This document shows, one piece after another, positions 46,634 to 57,298 of a stretch of DNA of 64,000 nucleotides. Positions within the stretch are counted from its first letter, which is position 1; each line of letters opens with the position of its first letter. Location of the stretch: positions 40,735,044 through 40,799,043 of the forward strand of contig OY282560.1 of NCBI GenBank assembly GCA_958295665.1, written 5' to 3'. The position numbers were made by a program, and so were the translations under genes. Below the pieces are notes generated by a model that was not told the DNA's origin, did no database searches, and saw nothing but the letters and a program-made list of their open reading frames with translations. Source of the DNA: Tipula vernalis (taxonomy: Eukaryota > Arthropoda > Insecta > Diptera > Tipulidae).

Positions 46634-49613
46634 AGCCTATTAAACTGGAGAGTGTCGGAGAACCACTCCTTTTCTAATCATTGTTATCTTCAATTTGAAA
46701 TGGACTTGACTTATTCAAAAAGTCCAATCTACAGAAACAGGAGGGAAACCAATCGGGATACCTTTAGGAATATTCTGGGTAATTCACTACCAGTTCCGGT
46801 GCCAAAACCTTTAAAAACTACGCAATAGCCCGATGGCTTGGTGGAGGAGTTTTCCAGCGCCTTTAATGAAGCGATACAAAGCTCTAGTTCCTTAGCAGGC
46901 CTAGGGGTAAATCTCGGCCACCCAGGTTGTCCAAGGAAATTCAATAAAACACGTCGAAATGCAAAAGACTTTTCAAAACAGCACGGAAAACAAAATTTTA
47001 TGTAGACTGGGTCTCTTATAATGAAGTCTTCAAAATTTACAAATATCAATTGAGAAGTGCCAAGAACAACTCTTCGATACTATACTGTGGCAAAATTCAG
47101 GAGTGTTCGAAGAAGTCCAGGCTACGCAAAGTACTAGCAACTGCTTCTTCCATCCCAAGTTATCTTCAACGGCCGGATGGGATATGGACCACTAATAGTG
47201 TGAAATCGCTGGAACTTCTGATGAAGACTCATTTTCCTGGTGGTTCCGAATTTGTACCTACCTAGCACATCAGTAGGAAAAGGGTAAGTAGCCTCATAGG
47301 CTAAATTATTAGCAGAAAAAAGATTCTGTGGGCGATAAACAGTTTTAAACCATATAAGTTGCCTGGACTCGATGGTATTATACCTGCATGAACTCTTGTT
47401 CTAACCTGCATGATTATACCTGCATGAACTGTTGTTCAATATAACAATTTCCTGGTTAGAGGTAATTTCCAAAGACAGTCTACAACTATGTCTGATTCCT
47501 AGTAAATGGACAGAAGTCAGGGTTGTTTTCATACCTAAGGAGGGAAAACGCTCACATTGCAATCCCAAAGACCTTAGTCCGATTAGCTTGTCTTCCTTCC
47601 TTTTTAAAACACTGGAAAGACAAATAGAAGCTCACATTAGAGGCACGATTGTGTCGGAAAAGCTGTTTAAATCTCAACATGCCTATTGCAAGGGGAGATC
47701 TGTAGAGACTGCTCTTCATTCTCTTGAATATTTGATTGAAAAATCTTTCGAATATAGAGACTACGCAATGGTAACCTTCTTGGATATTGAGGGGGCCTTT
47801 AAAAAGGTGCTTCCAGGGGCTATAACTCGGGTACTTTCAGATCTGGGAGTGGATGAATCACTCAAGGACTTTACTAAGAGGATCATAAATGCTAGTTTTG
47901 GGGAGTCCTTCGTCAGAAGATTTGCAAGCAGAGGTACACCACAGGGTGGCGTACTGTCCCCCTACCTTGGAACTTGATCATAAATGACCTGTTGCTGAGA
48001 CTGGAGGACGGTGGCTTCAAGGTGGTTGCCTATGCGAATGATGTTGCTATTGGTGTCCTTGGTAAATATCCCGGCACCCTTAGTGAGCTTATGCAGAATG
48101 ACCTGGGCACTCTTTTATTATGGGCCAATAGCTGTGGGTTAAATGTGAACCCACACAAAACCGAATTGGTTCTCTTCTCTAGGAAATATAAACTTCCTCA
48201 CATCGATTCTCCCACTTTAAATGTGTTCAGCTTGACTTTTACAGTTGAAGCGAAGTTTCTGGGCCTCGTTTTGGATAGGAAATTATATTGGAAATCTAAT
48301 ATTCTGAAAAGGGTAAAAAAAGCTTTGGTAGCGCTATACTCTTTGCAAAAAAGCCAATCGGAGAGGATAAGGCTGGAGCCCCGCATCGTAAATTGGCTTT
48401 ATACCGCAGTAGTCAGACCCATACTCTTGTATAAGGTAATAGTCTGGTGGTGCACTGTGGAGCACATCCACTCAGGCACTAGAGACTCTTCTATTTTTCA
48501 CTCCTCTAGATATCTTGGGGAAACAGTTGGCAGCTTGCACTGCCATACGGCTGAAATCCATCTTAATGTGGACCTGCAACAATACAGGGTACTTATCTAT
48601 TTTGTGCAACCAACAAATTCACAAGACCACCGACTATATTGTCCCGTCACTATCATTTGACACAAAGTTCCGGACTAGGATCCCATCCAGCTAGGACTGG
48701 ATGATGGGTGCAGTTTTGGAACCAGGAGTTATAAACTTCTTGACTGATGGTTCAAAACAGGACGGGAAATTCGGGGCTGAAGTGTTTTGCGAGGAACTTA
48801 ACTGCCATAAAGGAAGTCGTAGACTGGTTGAAGTATATTGTAATATCAGTATGTGATATTCGCATATATACGGACAGTTAGGCTGCCATTAAAGCGCTTC
48901 AATCACACATCCTCACGTCGAAAGTAGTCCAGGGCCCGAATTCCGGATCAATGACAAATGAGAATGAGAAATGACTTTATGTTTTATTTCGCCTACTCTA
49001 AATAAAAATGCAACCGACTAGTTGAAATAAAAAATCAAGTCATTTCTCATTATAATTTGTCATCGAACCGGAATTCGGGCACAGAACTGTCTCTCATCTC
49101 TTAACGATATGGCAGATCAGTTCAACATCCATACTTTATGGGTGCTAGGACATTTCATATGTACAGGGAATATAAACGGCAATGAACTGGCTCGACGTGG
49201 TACAATGGACCACTTCTCAGAAAGCAGAAAGATTTTGAAATGCCTCTTGCGGAATGCAAACTGCTGCTTCAGGAAGAAGCTAGCAAGCTGACGAATAACG
49301 AATGGTCAAGTCTCACTTCTTGCGTAATAACTCGGCAGGTCTGGCCAAATTTGGACTTCAGCGAAGTCAGATCAGTGTGATTGTTGGAGTGATTACGGGG
49401 CACTGTCTCATAGAGAGGCATGCGAGTAGACTTGGTGTCTTCTCACATGACTACTGTCGTAGTTGCGAGGACGAAGAGAAGGAAGAACCAAGTCTGGCAC
49501 AAAACAGACTAAAGTTTCTAGGGCCACTCCTCTTAAAAGTCCTGACGGACCTCTGTAGGATGGACGTTAGGAGAATCCAGCGCTTTGTTAACAGCTCAAA
49601 ATGGTTCCAATGA
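46634..49613 (+). pseudogene. LINE copy B ORF2: endonuclease end, RT, RNase H, knuckle
   Basis: The first frame has LNWRVSENHSFSNHCYLQFE, the final endonuclease segment. The linker (47,050-47,265) includes RRPDGIW-like text and reads THFPGGSEF. RT runs at 47,432-47,977 with WTEVRVVFIPKEGK, TFLDIEGAFKK (motif A) and RGTPQGGVLSP (motif B). A frameshift near 47,975 leads to the frame with VVAYANDVAIGVLGK, where the catalytic YADD box reads YAND. RNase H begins near 48,740 with LTDGSKQDGKFGAE, then IRIYTDS near 48,865, split by the TIR element, then LWVLGH near 49,135. The end has CRSCEDEEKEE but lacks the expected H/C half of the knuckle. Several stops. Confidence 0.82.
48933..49081. mobile_element. 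Small non-autonomous TIR element (MITE) in LINE RNase H region
   Basis: A 149-bp insert has inverted ends of about 41 bp: left 48,935-48,975 and right 49,039-49,079, with about four mismatches. Termini read CCCGAATTCCGG and its complement. CAG flanks it at 48,930-48,932 and 49,082-49,084, a possible 3-bp target-site duplication that could be chance. The LINE frame resumes after removing the insert and one CAG. No coding capacity. Superfamily not assigned. Confidence 0.8.
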
Positions 49614-49714
49614 GTTGGAGAAAATAATTATTGTGGTATGGCTACGGACCATTTTTTGTGTATATGCCTGGTCCTAGTGGACCGCCACTTAAACCTAACC
49701 TAAACCTAACCTAA

Positions 49715-50754
49715 TAGTCCGGAATATAGCACAATTAACTAGTTTAAATCCCTTGAAATTGGACCTCAAGTTTAAATTGAAGGTCATTACTTGACTCCTC
49801 TCCCACAAAACATCTAAAAGGCAGCAAATAAGATCTTGCGGAATTTCAGGAGTTTCTTAATGGTTTTGATGGCATTAATACGAAAATATGAAAAATGAAT
49901 AAGTATTACAGCCCATTGTAATTTTTTCTTATTATTATTTATCGTTAACTTCACTATCATAAAATATTTTTGAAAAATTTTGAACTTCAAATTTTGAATG
50001 AGTCAAGGAGATATCATCAAATTTGCAATTTATCAATGTGTTCAGTTTACTCGAAAGGGTTGATTCACATCAGATTTAAATTTTTCAATCAACAATCCCT
50101 TTACACAATAAAATGTTAAAGCGGCTTTAGCAAGTCAATCCCGGTTCAAATTTGCTTATAACAAATATTATTCTAAACATCGCGATAAGCAAGCATTTAA
50201 CAAGAAACCGTTAATCCGCAAAGTACATTTACCTTTCTGAAAAAAAAAAATATTTCAAGAATTTTCTATACAATGTACTTTATTGAAATTAGACCCACAG
50301 GTAAAATAAATTCAAAAACCGAAACAAAAACAATATTCATAATAACATAAGTCGAGAGCTGTAAGTCAACATAATTCAACGAGTGTTGTAAAATTATTTA
50401 GCAAATTTCGACCGAAGACAAAACAAAATAGAAAACTTTATAAATTTGTAATTTACAAATTTTAATCGGTATACGAGAAAATATATTTCCCTCATATTTC
50501 CAACACAATTGGATTAAGATAGATTTAAAGTAAAAAAAAAAAAATTCAAAAAAGGAAATCGTATTTGAAGCCCTTAAACCAAATCTACGGTATAAACGAG
50601 ACAGACAATTTGTTTTTAATTTTAAAGAAAATTGGAAAAATCCCAAAAGCATAAAATTAAAATAATAAAAGGAGCTTTTCTTCCCGTTTCGGAATGTGCA
50701 TACATATGTAGATATATTGTCAAGTTGGAAAACAGTGTTAAAATTGAAGGCATA

Positions 50755-50808
<54 letters not shown>

Positions 50809-52299
50809 ACATAAAATAACAAATGAATTTTCATTAGATTCTTATTTTTTTTGTACGTGATTTAATTCTGAACGGATTAAAGAATCTTCCCTCATTCCCT
50901 GATTGTTGTTCTTCATGTTTCTTTATTATTATTTCACGTAAGCCAACATGAAAATAGGAAATCGATTTTTTTTTTGTGTTTTGTTTTTTAATTAAACTTT
51001 TCATTTTTATAGTTTAAGGCGAAATGTTAACAGTTTATTTGGAATAAATTATATTGCCGGCAGCGGCGGTTTAACAAAGTTAGTGTTGAGTTTTAACGTA
51101 TAGGGTGCTCAAGATATTAAAAATTCTTCTTCTTATCGTTGCTGGCTATTTATTTTAACAGCTTCCATTTAGACGCATTTTTGACTGGTTGCCATGTTCA
51201 AGAGATCGTTACATTTCTCTAACATAATTTCCTTAAATTAAAACATTTGACGTTATTGCGAACTCGTTAAACTGTTAATTAGGAATTTCCAACCTTTGTA
51301 CAAATAAATCGATTAGAACATTTAAAACATTTTATGATGATTTTGATTAATCGACTGCCGTTTCACTTATTATTCCGAGACCCTCCTATAGTCACTCAAT
51401 TAAAATATTGACTACATTAAACTAAATTTTCAGATGTATTCGTGCTATACTGGAAGATAATTTCCATTACTTTGCACAGACGATGAAATAAAATACAACC
51501 AAACGAAAAAACAAATAAGGTGATGAAAAAAGAAGCTTTTAAAAAATCTTCAAGGTAAATTATTTATTCAAAGTAAACTTTAATTTAATTTTCAGTATAT
51601 GAAAAACATTTTGCTTTTCTTTTTTTGCAGTAACAAATTATGGAAATTAAAGTTGGAAATGCGCGCACATTTAGATTGGTAATATATATTTGTGTATATG
51701 TATAGAGATGATTATAAGATTCAAACCAAATAAATGTTTGTGCATAATGTTCCACTTTACCTGATGAACTTTTTCGTAACGATATAACACAACAGTAGTA
51801 TTGTATAAAAGGTAGCACTGCTGTAGAAAATTAATTTGGGGACGATTAAATCTGTTAAACTCCATATGCTAAATCTAAAATGTGTCCGTGTATTTGAAAT
51901 AGGAAATCGATATGTATGTTATAGTTGTTCAATTTAATTAATATTTTTAATTGGTTTACTTAATTAGATTCTATCGATTTTCTAATTTCATCAATTAAAC
52001 CGAAAAATATAAAGGACGTTTTATAATTTTTTCGTGTAGTGAATATTAATTTGTGGTTAGCGCACAAACAAAATGTGTTTTGAATTGAATACTATTTGAG
52101 CTTTTTGTATATTAAAAGTGGAGATTGTACAAATAAAAAGGTTTTAGTTTTTAATAAGAAATTAAAGCCACATGGTTTTCTAAAGCCCTCGCTTATCGAA
52201 AATTGAAAAAAAAGATGATTTTGAGTCCTACACAAAATCAACTGGATGAGAAACAACTGTTGATCAACTAACGTTAAGCTTTAAAGCTTATGTTTTACC
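49715..52299. other. AT-rich spacer, no gene recognised
   Basis: About 2.6 kb of AT-rich DNA. The only clear feature is the (CA)n tract listed separately. Open frames over it and near 51,585-51,865 have low complexity and no recognisable family. Confidence 0.6.
50757..50802. repeat. (CA)n microsatellite, about 23 copies
   Basis: Uninterrupted CA dinucleotides. Confidence 0.95.
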
Positions 52300-52625
52300 A
52301 GCAGGGCCCTATTGCACCAACTACTTATCACTTATTACTTATCAACTTATTAACATTTTATTGATAATTTTCTGTTGTACTAAATTGAAATTTGATAAGT
52401 ATTTTATTGAGTTATAATAAGTGATAAGCACTCACTTATCAAAATTAAGTTGCACCAATTTGCAAAATGATAAATGATAAATAATAATTTTATAATCGAT
52501 TAGTTTGACGTTTTTGATAATTTTTTCGTAGTTCTGTTGCACCAAAAGTTTTAACTTATCAATACTCGACTACTTTAATTATAACTTATCCAAAATATCA
52601 ATAAGAAAAATTACAATACTCAAAA
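52300..52625. repeat. Segment with three TTGCACCAA direct repeats, possible DNA-transposon remnant
   Basis: TTGCACCAA occurs at about 52,312, 52,450 and 52,537, each followed by ACTTATC or GATAA-rich sequence. The first is preceded by GGGCCCTA, which looks like a transposon terminus. TGATAAGT and ACTTATCA words make short inverted repeats inside. No matching inverted end is found. Confidence 0.35.
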
Positions 52626-52789
52626 AAATTAATAAGAGCTACAAATTGTAGTGGTATGACGGAAGTCTGTTAAAAACGCGTTTTTTTTTTTTGCTGTTAT
52701 TGTAAGATGAAAGCTTTTGTTCAATTTTAAAAGAGTACAAACACATTTTTTAATAAAATTATTTATTATTCAAATGATTATAAATGATA

Positions 52790-54882
52790 ATGACAATACA
52801 TGTAACAATGTGTTTTCAAGTGTATAATAACTTTTATTTTGATTTTATGACTGATAGAAAATTGGTTCTGAATGGAAGTGGTTTTAGGTTGGAGGGAGTT
52901 GGAAATGTTGGACTTCCGCAAGGAAGTAAAATATCTCCAGCTCTGTTCAACCTATATACCAGCGAGATACACCACATCAATACAGACAATCAAATCGTTC
53001 TGCAATTTGCAGATGATTTTGTAGTAATTGGAAAAGGGAGATGTATTGATGTGGCGGCTCAAAGAGCGCAAAAAGGGGTAGATGATATAATTCAAAAACT
53101 TAAAATGTTGAATCTGAGAGTGAATCCTAATAAGTGTGCTTATATGAGTTTCAGAACAAACGTTGCAAATGTTAATATAAGTGTTGGAAGTCACAGAATT
53201 GAACAAGTAAATGCGTCCATGTATTTGGGTATTTGGATTGACAGACGTATGAATTTTGGGAAGCATATGAAAATTTTGGCAGATAACTGCAAGGAACGTT
53301 TAAATGTTGTTAAACGGGTGAGCAAACCTAAATGAGGTGCTCATCCGAGCGTGACTGACATGTTAAGGATGGCCCTTATATCCTCCAAAATTGGATATGG
53401 TATTAGTGTGTATGGGAATGGTTCGAAAGGGGCTTTTAGCCAATTATGAAAGTAGAAAATGCATGTGCAAGAGTGGTATTGGGAGCGATTAACTCAACCC
53501 CAATACACACTCTGTGGTCTGAAATGGGTGATTCACCTCTTGATTACAAGAGAGAGTGGATCACAGTGAGAGAGTCGGTGAGAATGATAATGAAGAAAAA
53601 TGAGTTTTGGAACGAGATGATAGTAAGATTACAAAATAGGGCGGTGTACAAACCGACATATAGAACTGGTATTGCACTTGAAAACTTGAACATGTTTCTG
53701 AGTATAGGCATTGCTGGTCCGCAACCCGTTCCTAATAATCTTACTGTATGTTTGACTATGGAGGAATATAATAAGGGAATGAATGAAGTTATCGCCAAAA
53801 TTATGTTTGGGAAAATCAGTCAGCGGTATATGCGAAAGGATATTGTTTATACTGATGCTAGTGTGAATGAGAATGGAGTGGGTGTTGGTGTCTTTATGCC
53901 TGGTAAGAATGTTGAAAGGTATTTTAAAGTGGACAAAAGCATCTGTATAATGAACGCTGAACTGATTGGAGTATTTGAAGGAATTAAACTGGCTGTGAAT
54001 GAAGGGGAAAGGAAACTAGTAATATTTTCCGATTCCCAGAGTGGTTTATGCTTGCTGAAATGTGGAGGTGGAAGGGAAGGCAATGTGTATGTTGATTTAA
54101 TTTTTGAATGCGTTCGAGACTGTCAACGTGATGTGACTATACAATGGATCCCATCACATAGATAGATCGAAGGGAATGAAAGAGCCGATATGTTAGCTAA
54201 AAAGGGTACATTGAATGACATGGTTCAGGAGTACGAAAGGAAGGATGCAAGAGATGTACTTCGAATGTTTCAACTGAATCTGTGGAGAAAATGGGAGAGT
54301 GAATTTAACGAGAAAAGTCTAACGAAAGGAATGAAGTACAGCGTGCTCCGTGGTACTCCTTTTAGAATTCCGTTCTTTAAGGAGCTCAAAGGAGAAACGC
54401 GAATGTTGCGAACGGTTGAGAGAATCAGGCTGAACCATGGAAACTGGAAGGAATGCTTGTGGAAACGTCATTTGAGTGAGGACAAAAATTGTGAGTTGTG
54501 TGGAAGTGTGGAGGATGTTGAACATCTCATATTGGCTTGTCCCAGATATAGCCAATATAGATAGATCTAAGTTCAACATCCTTCGGAATGCAAGAAATCT
54601 AAGTGATTTAATGAATGAGGGTGATTTTTTGGCTTACAAGGAAATGTATGAATTTAATAGGATGAGTGGAATAGCAATATGATACAAATAAGTAGTAGCC
54701 GACAGAATATGTGTAGGGAGTAATCCGGATCCATTTTAAAGATTAAACATTTTTTGGTTAAAATATGGATTATGAATTAAAACAATGTAAATAAAAATTG
54801 TAATACAAATTTGAATTTATGGCAATATGGCTCTAATTTTGTAGGAGCCAAGGCCTAATAAAAAAAAAAAAAAAAAAAAAAA
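52790..54882 (+). mobile_element. I-clade LINE, 5'-truncated, poly-A tailed
   Basis: It begins within the RT domain and runs through RNase H and a zinc knuckle to a 3' UTR of about 180 bp and an A-run of about 24 nt ending near 54,882. Its codon use and protein sequence differ from LINE copies A-C. The exact 5' border and a target-site duplication are not found. Confidence 0.82.
52814..54682 (+). pseudogene. I-clade LINE ORF2: RT, RNase H, knuckle
   Basis: RT motifs: NVGLPQGSKISPALFNLYTS, then LQFADDFVVIGKG (catalytic FADD) and LRVNPNKCAYMSF. A TGA follows at 53,332, and a frameshift near 53,440 moves into the 53,446-54,165 frame. RNase H reads DIVYTDASVNENGVGVGVF, MNAELIGVFEG, IFSDSQSG and IQWIPSH. 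A TAG at 54,163-54,165 interrupts it just before IEGNERADMLAKKG. The knuckle is CELCGSVEDVEHLILACP. A short ATAG duplication near 54,560 shifts the frame; the last residues (RNARNLSDLMNEGDFLAY) end at 54,682. RNase H removes template RNA during retrotransposition. Only about four lesions are present, so this copy is fairly young. Confidence 0.85.
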
Positions 54883-55439
54883 ATTGCATTGTTATTGTCA
54901 ATGAAATGTTGTTGTTGTAAATTTCAATTTTTTTTATTTAACCTAAGGGAACAATTGGTATTGAAATTGTTTAAGCAGTTAGCAGTACAGCAGCCATTTT
55001 AGCACAGTAGAATATGAAATGAAATTGTTTTAAGCTTTAGCAAAAGCTCTACTCTATCAAAAAAGCAATAGTAATATCAATTAAAATATTAAAATGGATT
55101 TTGGGTCATACAAAACTATTTGTATGAAAAACAATTGTGAACAATTCTTGTGGGGGGCGTAATTCCCGGTGTGTGTTCTAAAAGCCACTTAAAATTGCTC
55201 TCGAGTTTTACTATTTCATTTAACCAGAACACTTCGCTAAAATAATTTAACAAAAGCAACGTACAAGTAAATATTGAGAATAGTCTTACATTTGTTGCCC
55301 TAATAGAAAAAGAGCTGCTCTCTATCACTAGCTACTAGTTACAGAATTTTCTAAATTATATCACTACGAGGCAGACCTTGTTAATTTTAAATTTTTTTTT
55401 GATAATTTAATTAATTATTAAGTATTAAGCTTATATATA
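54883..55439. other. AT-rich spacer
   Basis: No gene or element recognised in about 560 bp. It contains T-rich runs and a minus-strand open frame (55,328-55,116) without a recognisable family. Confidence 0.55.
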
Positions 55440-56280
55440 AGTCGGACAAATTTAATTCTTTATGCATCGTACATATTTTCTTTGGAAGGTCTTGTGGTTA
55501 ATAACAACTGTAAGTATTTCACTAATTTGATGTTTTAATTCTTTGGTTGAACATTTTGTTTGTTATTTATGCTGATCAACGCGAACCCCTCTCCTAGTGG
55601 GACAGCCCGATGTCAGACGTATAACGTGATCAGCAGGTGTTCACAAAATGGCACCGAAACAAGGATCTAAAGGTCATCGAACTATTTAAGTACCGGTTTC
55701 AGTAAGGTAGTCTGAAGGTTAACAACATTTTTTTTTCAGGTAGTCTTAAAAAGACATCCAAAGGAGGTTTACTCCTCATCTACAGATAGCCATGTAATCT
55801 GCTTAAGCTACGTGTACCTTAATAGCGGACGGCTACTCTTCTTGGTAATATAATTTGTAAATGTTAATCAACCTGTTCGATTATTCATAATTTATATTAA
55901 TAAAGTAATTCTGAAACTATTATAAATGTGGAACTTCGTAGGGATGTATGCATATTACCGTTTCATTGAGTATTTGACACCAGAAGAACTTGCCATTAAA
56001 TTTCAAATAACAGGAATCGAGCTAAATGTCTCCAATGCACAAACGCAGTTGACGGAAAGCTTACGGAAGGATAGCCTAGACAGTAAACTTAAAACAACCG
56101 TAGCGTGTACTTCCAGAGCTCCTGATATTGATGGTGTAGCGAAACAGTAACCCTCACAATAGTGGAGGCAAACAAATTTAATGAAAAAACGCCAAAGGAG
56201 ATGATAAGTGCTCTCCTCATTAAGACAATTAGCTGGAGTGAACACGTCCAACGTTTGAAAAACGGGTATGACGAATAGAA
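55440..56280 (+). mobile_element. Possible gypsy LTR and gag start
   Basis: A TATATAAG box at about 55,432-55,440 and an AATAAAG near 55,900 could belong to an LTR. A short frame at 55,926-56,150 follows, with RFIEYLTPEELAIKFQITGI. This resembles the N-terminal SAP-like region of some gypsy gag proteins. The frame then breaks. No second LTR is seen. The call rests mainly on the short protein similarity. Confidence 0.35.
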
Positions 56281-56785
56281 CAGATTACTACAATTGATAA
56301 ATTATTTCATACCTTTTCCTCATGAGAGTATTAAATCAATTTAAGGCACCTGAACAATTTCTAAGCATACTACACTTCAAAATACATCAACTCCAACGAT
56401 TGCAAAACACGGCACAGATTCGTGAAAAGATACAGCCTCAGCAAATGACTTAGCCAAAACACTTAATACAGCAAAGAAACAATATGATGGACAAAAATAA
56501 TACGGAGTTGAAAACGTTTATTATAAAAACCCTAAACACGTGTATTGGAAATTTCTAAATACGGTATTAAGAAGACCGATAATACTGTATTATAAAAATA
56601 CAAAACAATGCACAGTATTAATGCAAGTTTTAATATTACAGATTTTCGTTTGATTGGAGTGTCGCTAGAAATTTCGAACAAATGAAACTAAAATTTTTAT
56701 ATGGATTAATGATTATGATAAAATTTAGATAATTTGATAAGAATGACATGTGCTAAAATGATTTTTCAGAATTTTATTTTTAAGG

Positions 56786-57061
56786 TTGTTTTGAATGAAA
56801 CTCAATGGAGTTCTACATTTACCATGCTGGAAACAATTATAGAAGAGACAAATACTACATACACGTAATTATGACCTATATCAGGATTTCCAAGACCATA
56901 TCGATGAAATTAAATTAATATTTCACACCTTAAAACCAGTCGCTGTCGCGATCAAAGAGTTACGGCTGGAACTTGAACTGGAGCTGCAGGAAATGAATGT
57001 AAACATATTATTCGAAAATCATTTATTAATTAAAGAAAAGATAAATTATTTAGCAAAATAA
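56786..57061 (+). pseudogene. hAT transposase fragment, middle part
   Basis: The frame from 56,786 reads NETQWSSTFTMLETIIEETN, matching the hAT RWNSTxxMLE block. After a stop and shift near 56,865 it continues with FQDHIDEIKLIFHTLKPVAV and ends with a Glu/Leu-rich helix at 57,061. hAT transposases cut and paste DNA with 8-bp target duplications. The C-terminal dimerisation domain of the same gene is found beyond the LINE insertion at 60,700-60,961. The gene is dead. Confidence 0.65.
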
Positions 57062-57286
57062 AATAATTAAAGTGATATTAGATCGCAAAATAACAAAACA
57101 ACATTACCATCGATATTTTCTTGGCAGCAATTTATTTGGATCCCCGTTTTAATTTTGCAACTTTTGCTTTTTTTACAGAAACGCTTACTCAAAGTTCACA
57201 ATCATGACATTCAACAAGAATGTGGATGACTTCTGTTTGGTAACGGAAACACAATATTATCCAAAATTAAGCTCTCAAAATAAGAA
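57062..57286 (+). other. hAT-associated sequence up to LINE insertion
   Basis: About 225 bp between the hAT fragment and the LINE target site. It probably belongs to the same decayed hAT element but no motif is recognisable. Confidence 0.35.
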
Positions 57287-57298
57287 TCAAAATCCCAT
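57287..57298. repeat. Target-site duplication, left copy (LINE copy C)
   Basis: TCAAAATCCCAT, exactly repeated at 60,662-60,673. It abuts the T-run (57,299-57,312) that is the LINE's poly-A tail. Confidence 0.88.

Larger units (their letters stand above)
46626..49714 (+). mobile_element. LINE copy B (LOA/I-like), 5'-truncated
   Basis: This is a LINE related to, but distinct from, copies A and C. It starts in the endonuclease end at the satellite edge and runs through RT and RNase H to a C-terminal knuckle. The 3' UTR ends in a CCTAA-rich tail (49,690-49,714) in place of a poly-A run. A small TIR element interrupts it at 48,933-49,081. No target-site duplication is found. Its orientation matches that of the LINE leader on the other side of the satellite. 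Confidence 0.83.

Noticed and set aside
49690..49714. True telomere repeat array
   Set aside because: Only about four imperfect CCTAA units at a LINE 3' end; too few and in the wrong context.
50398..50834. Minus-strand frames starting with Cys-Val repeats
   Set aside because: They read through the (CA)n tract; the downstream part has no recognisable family.
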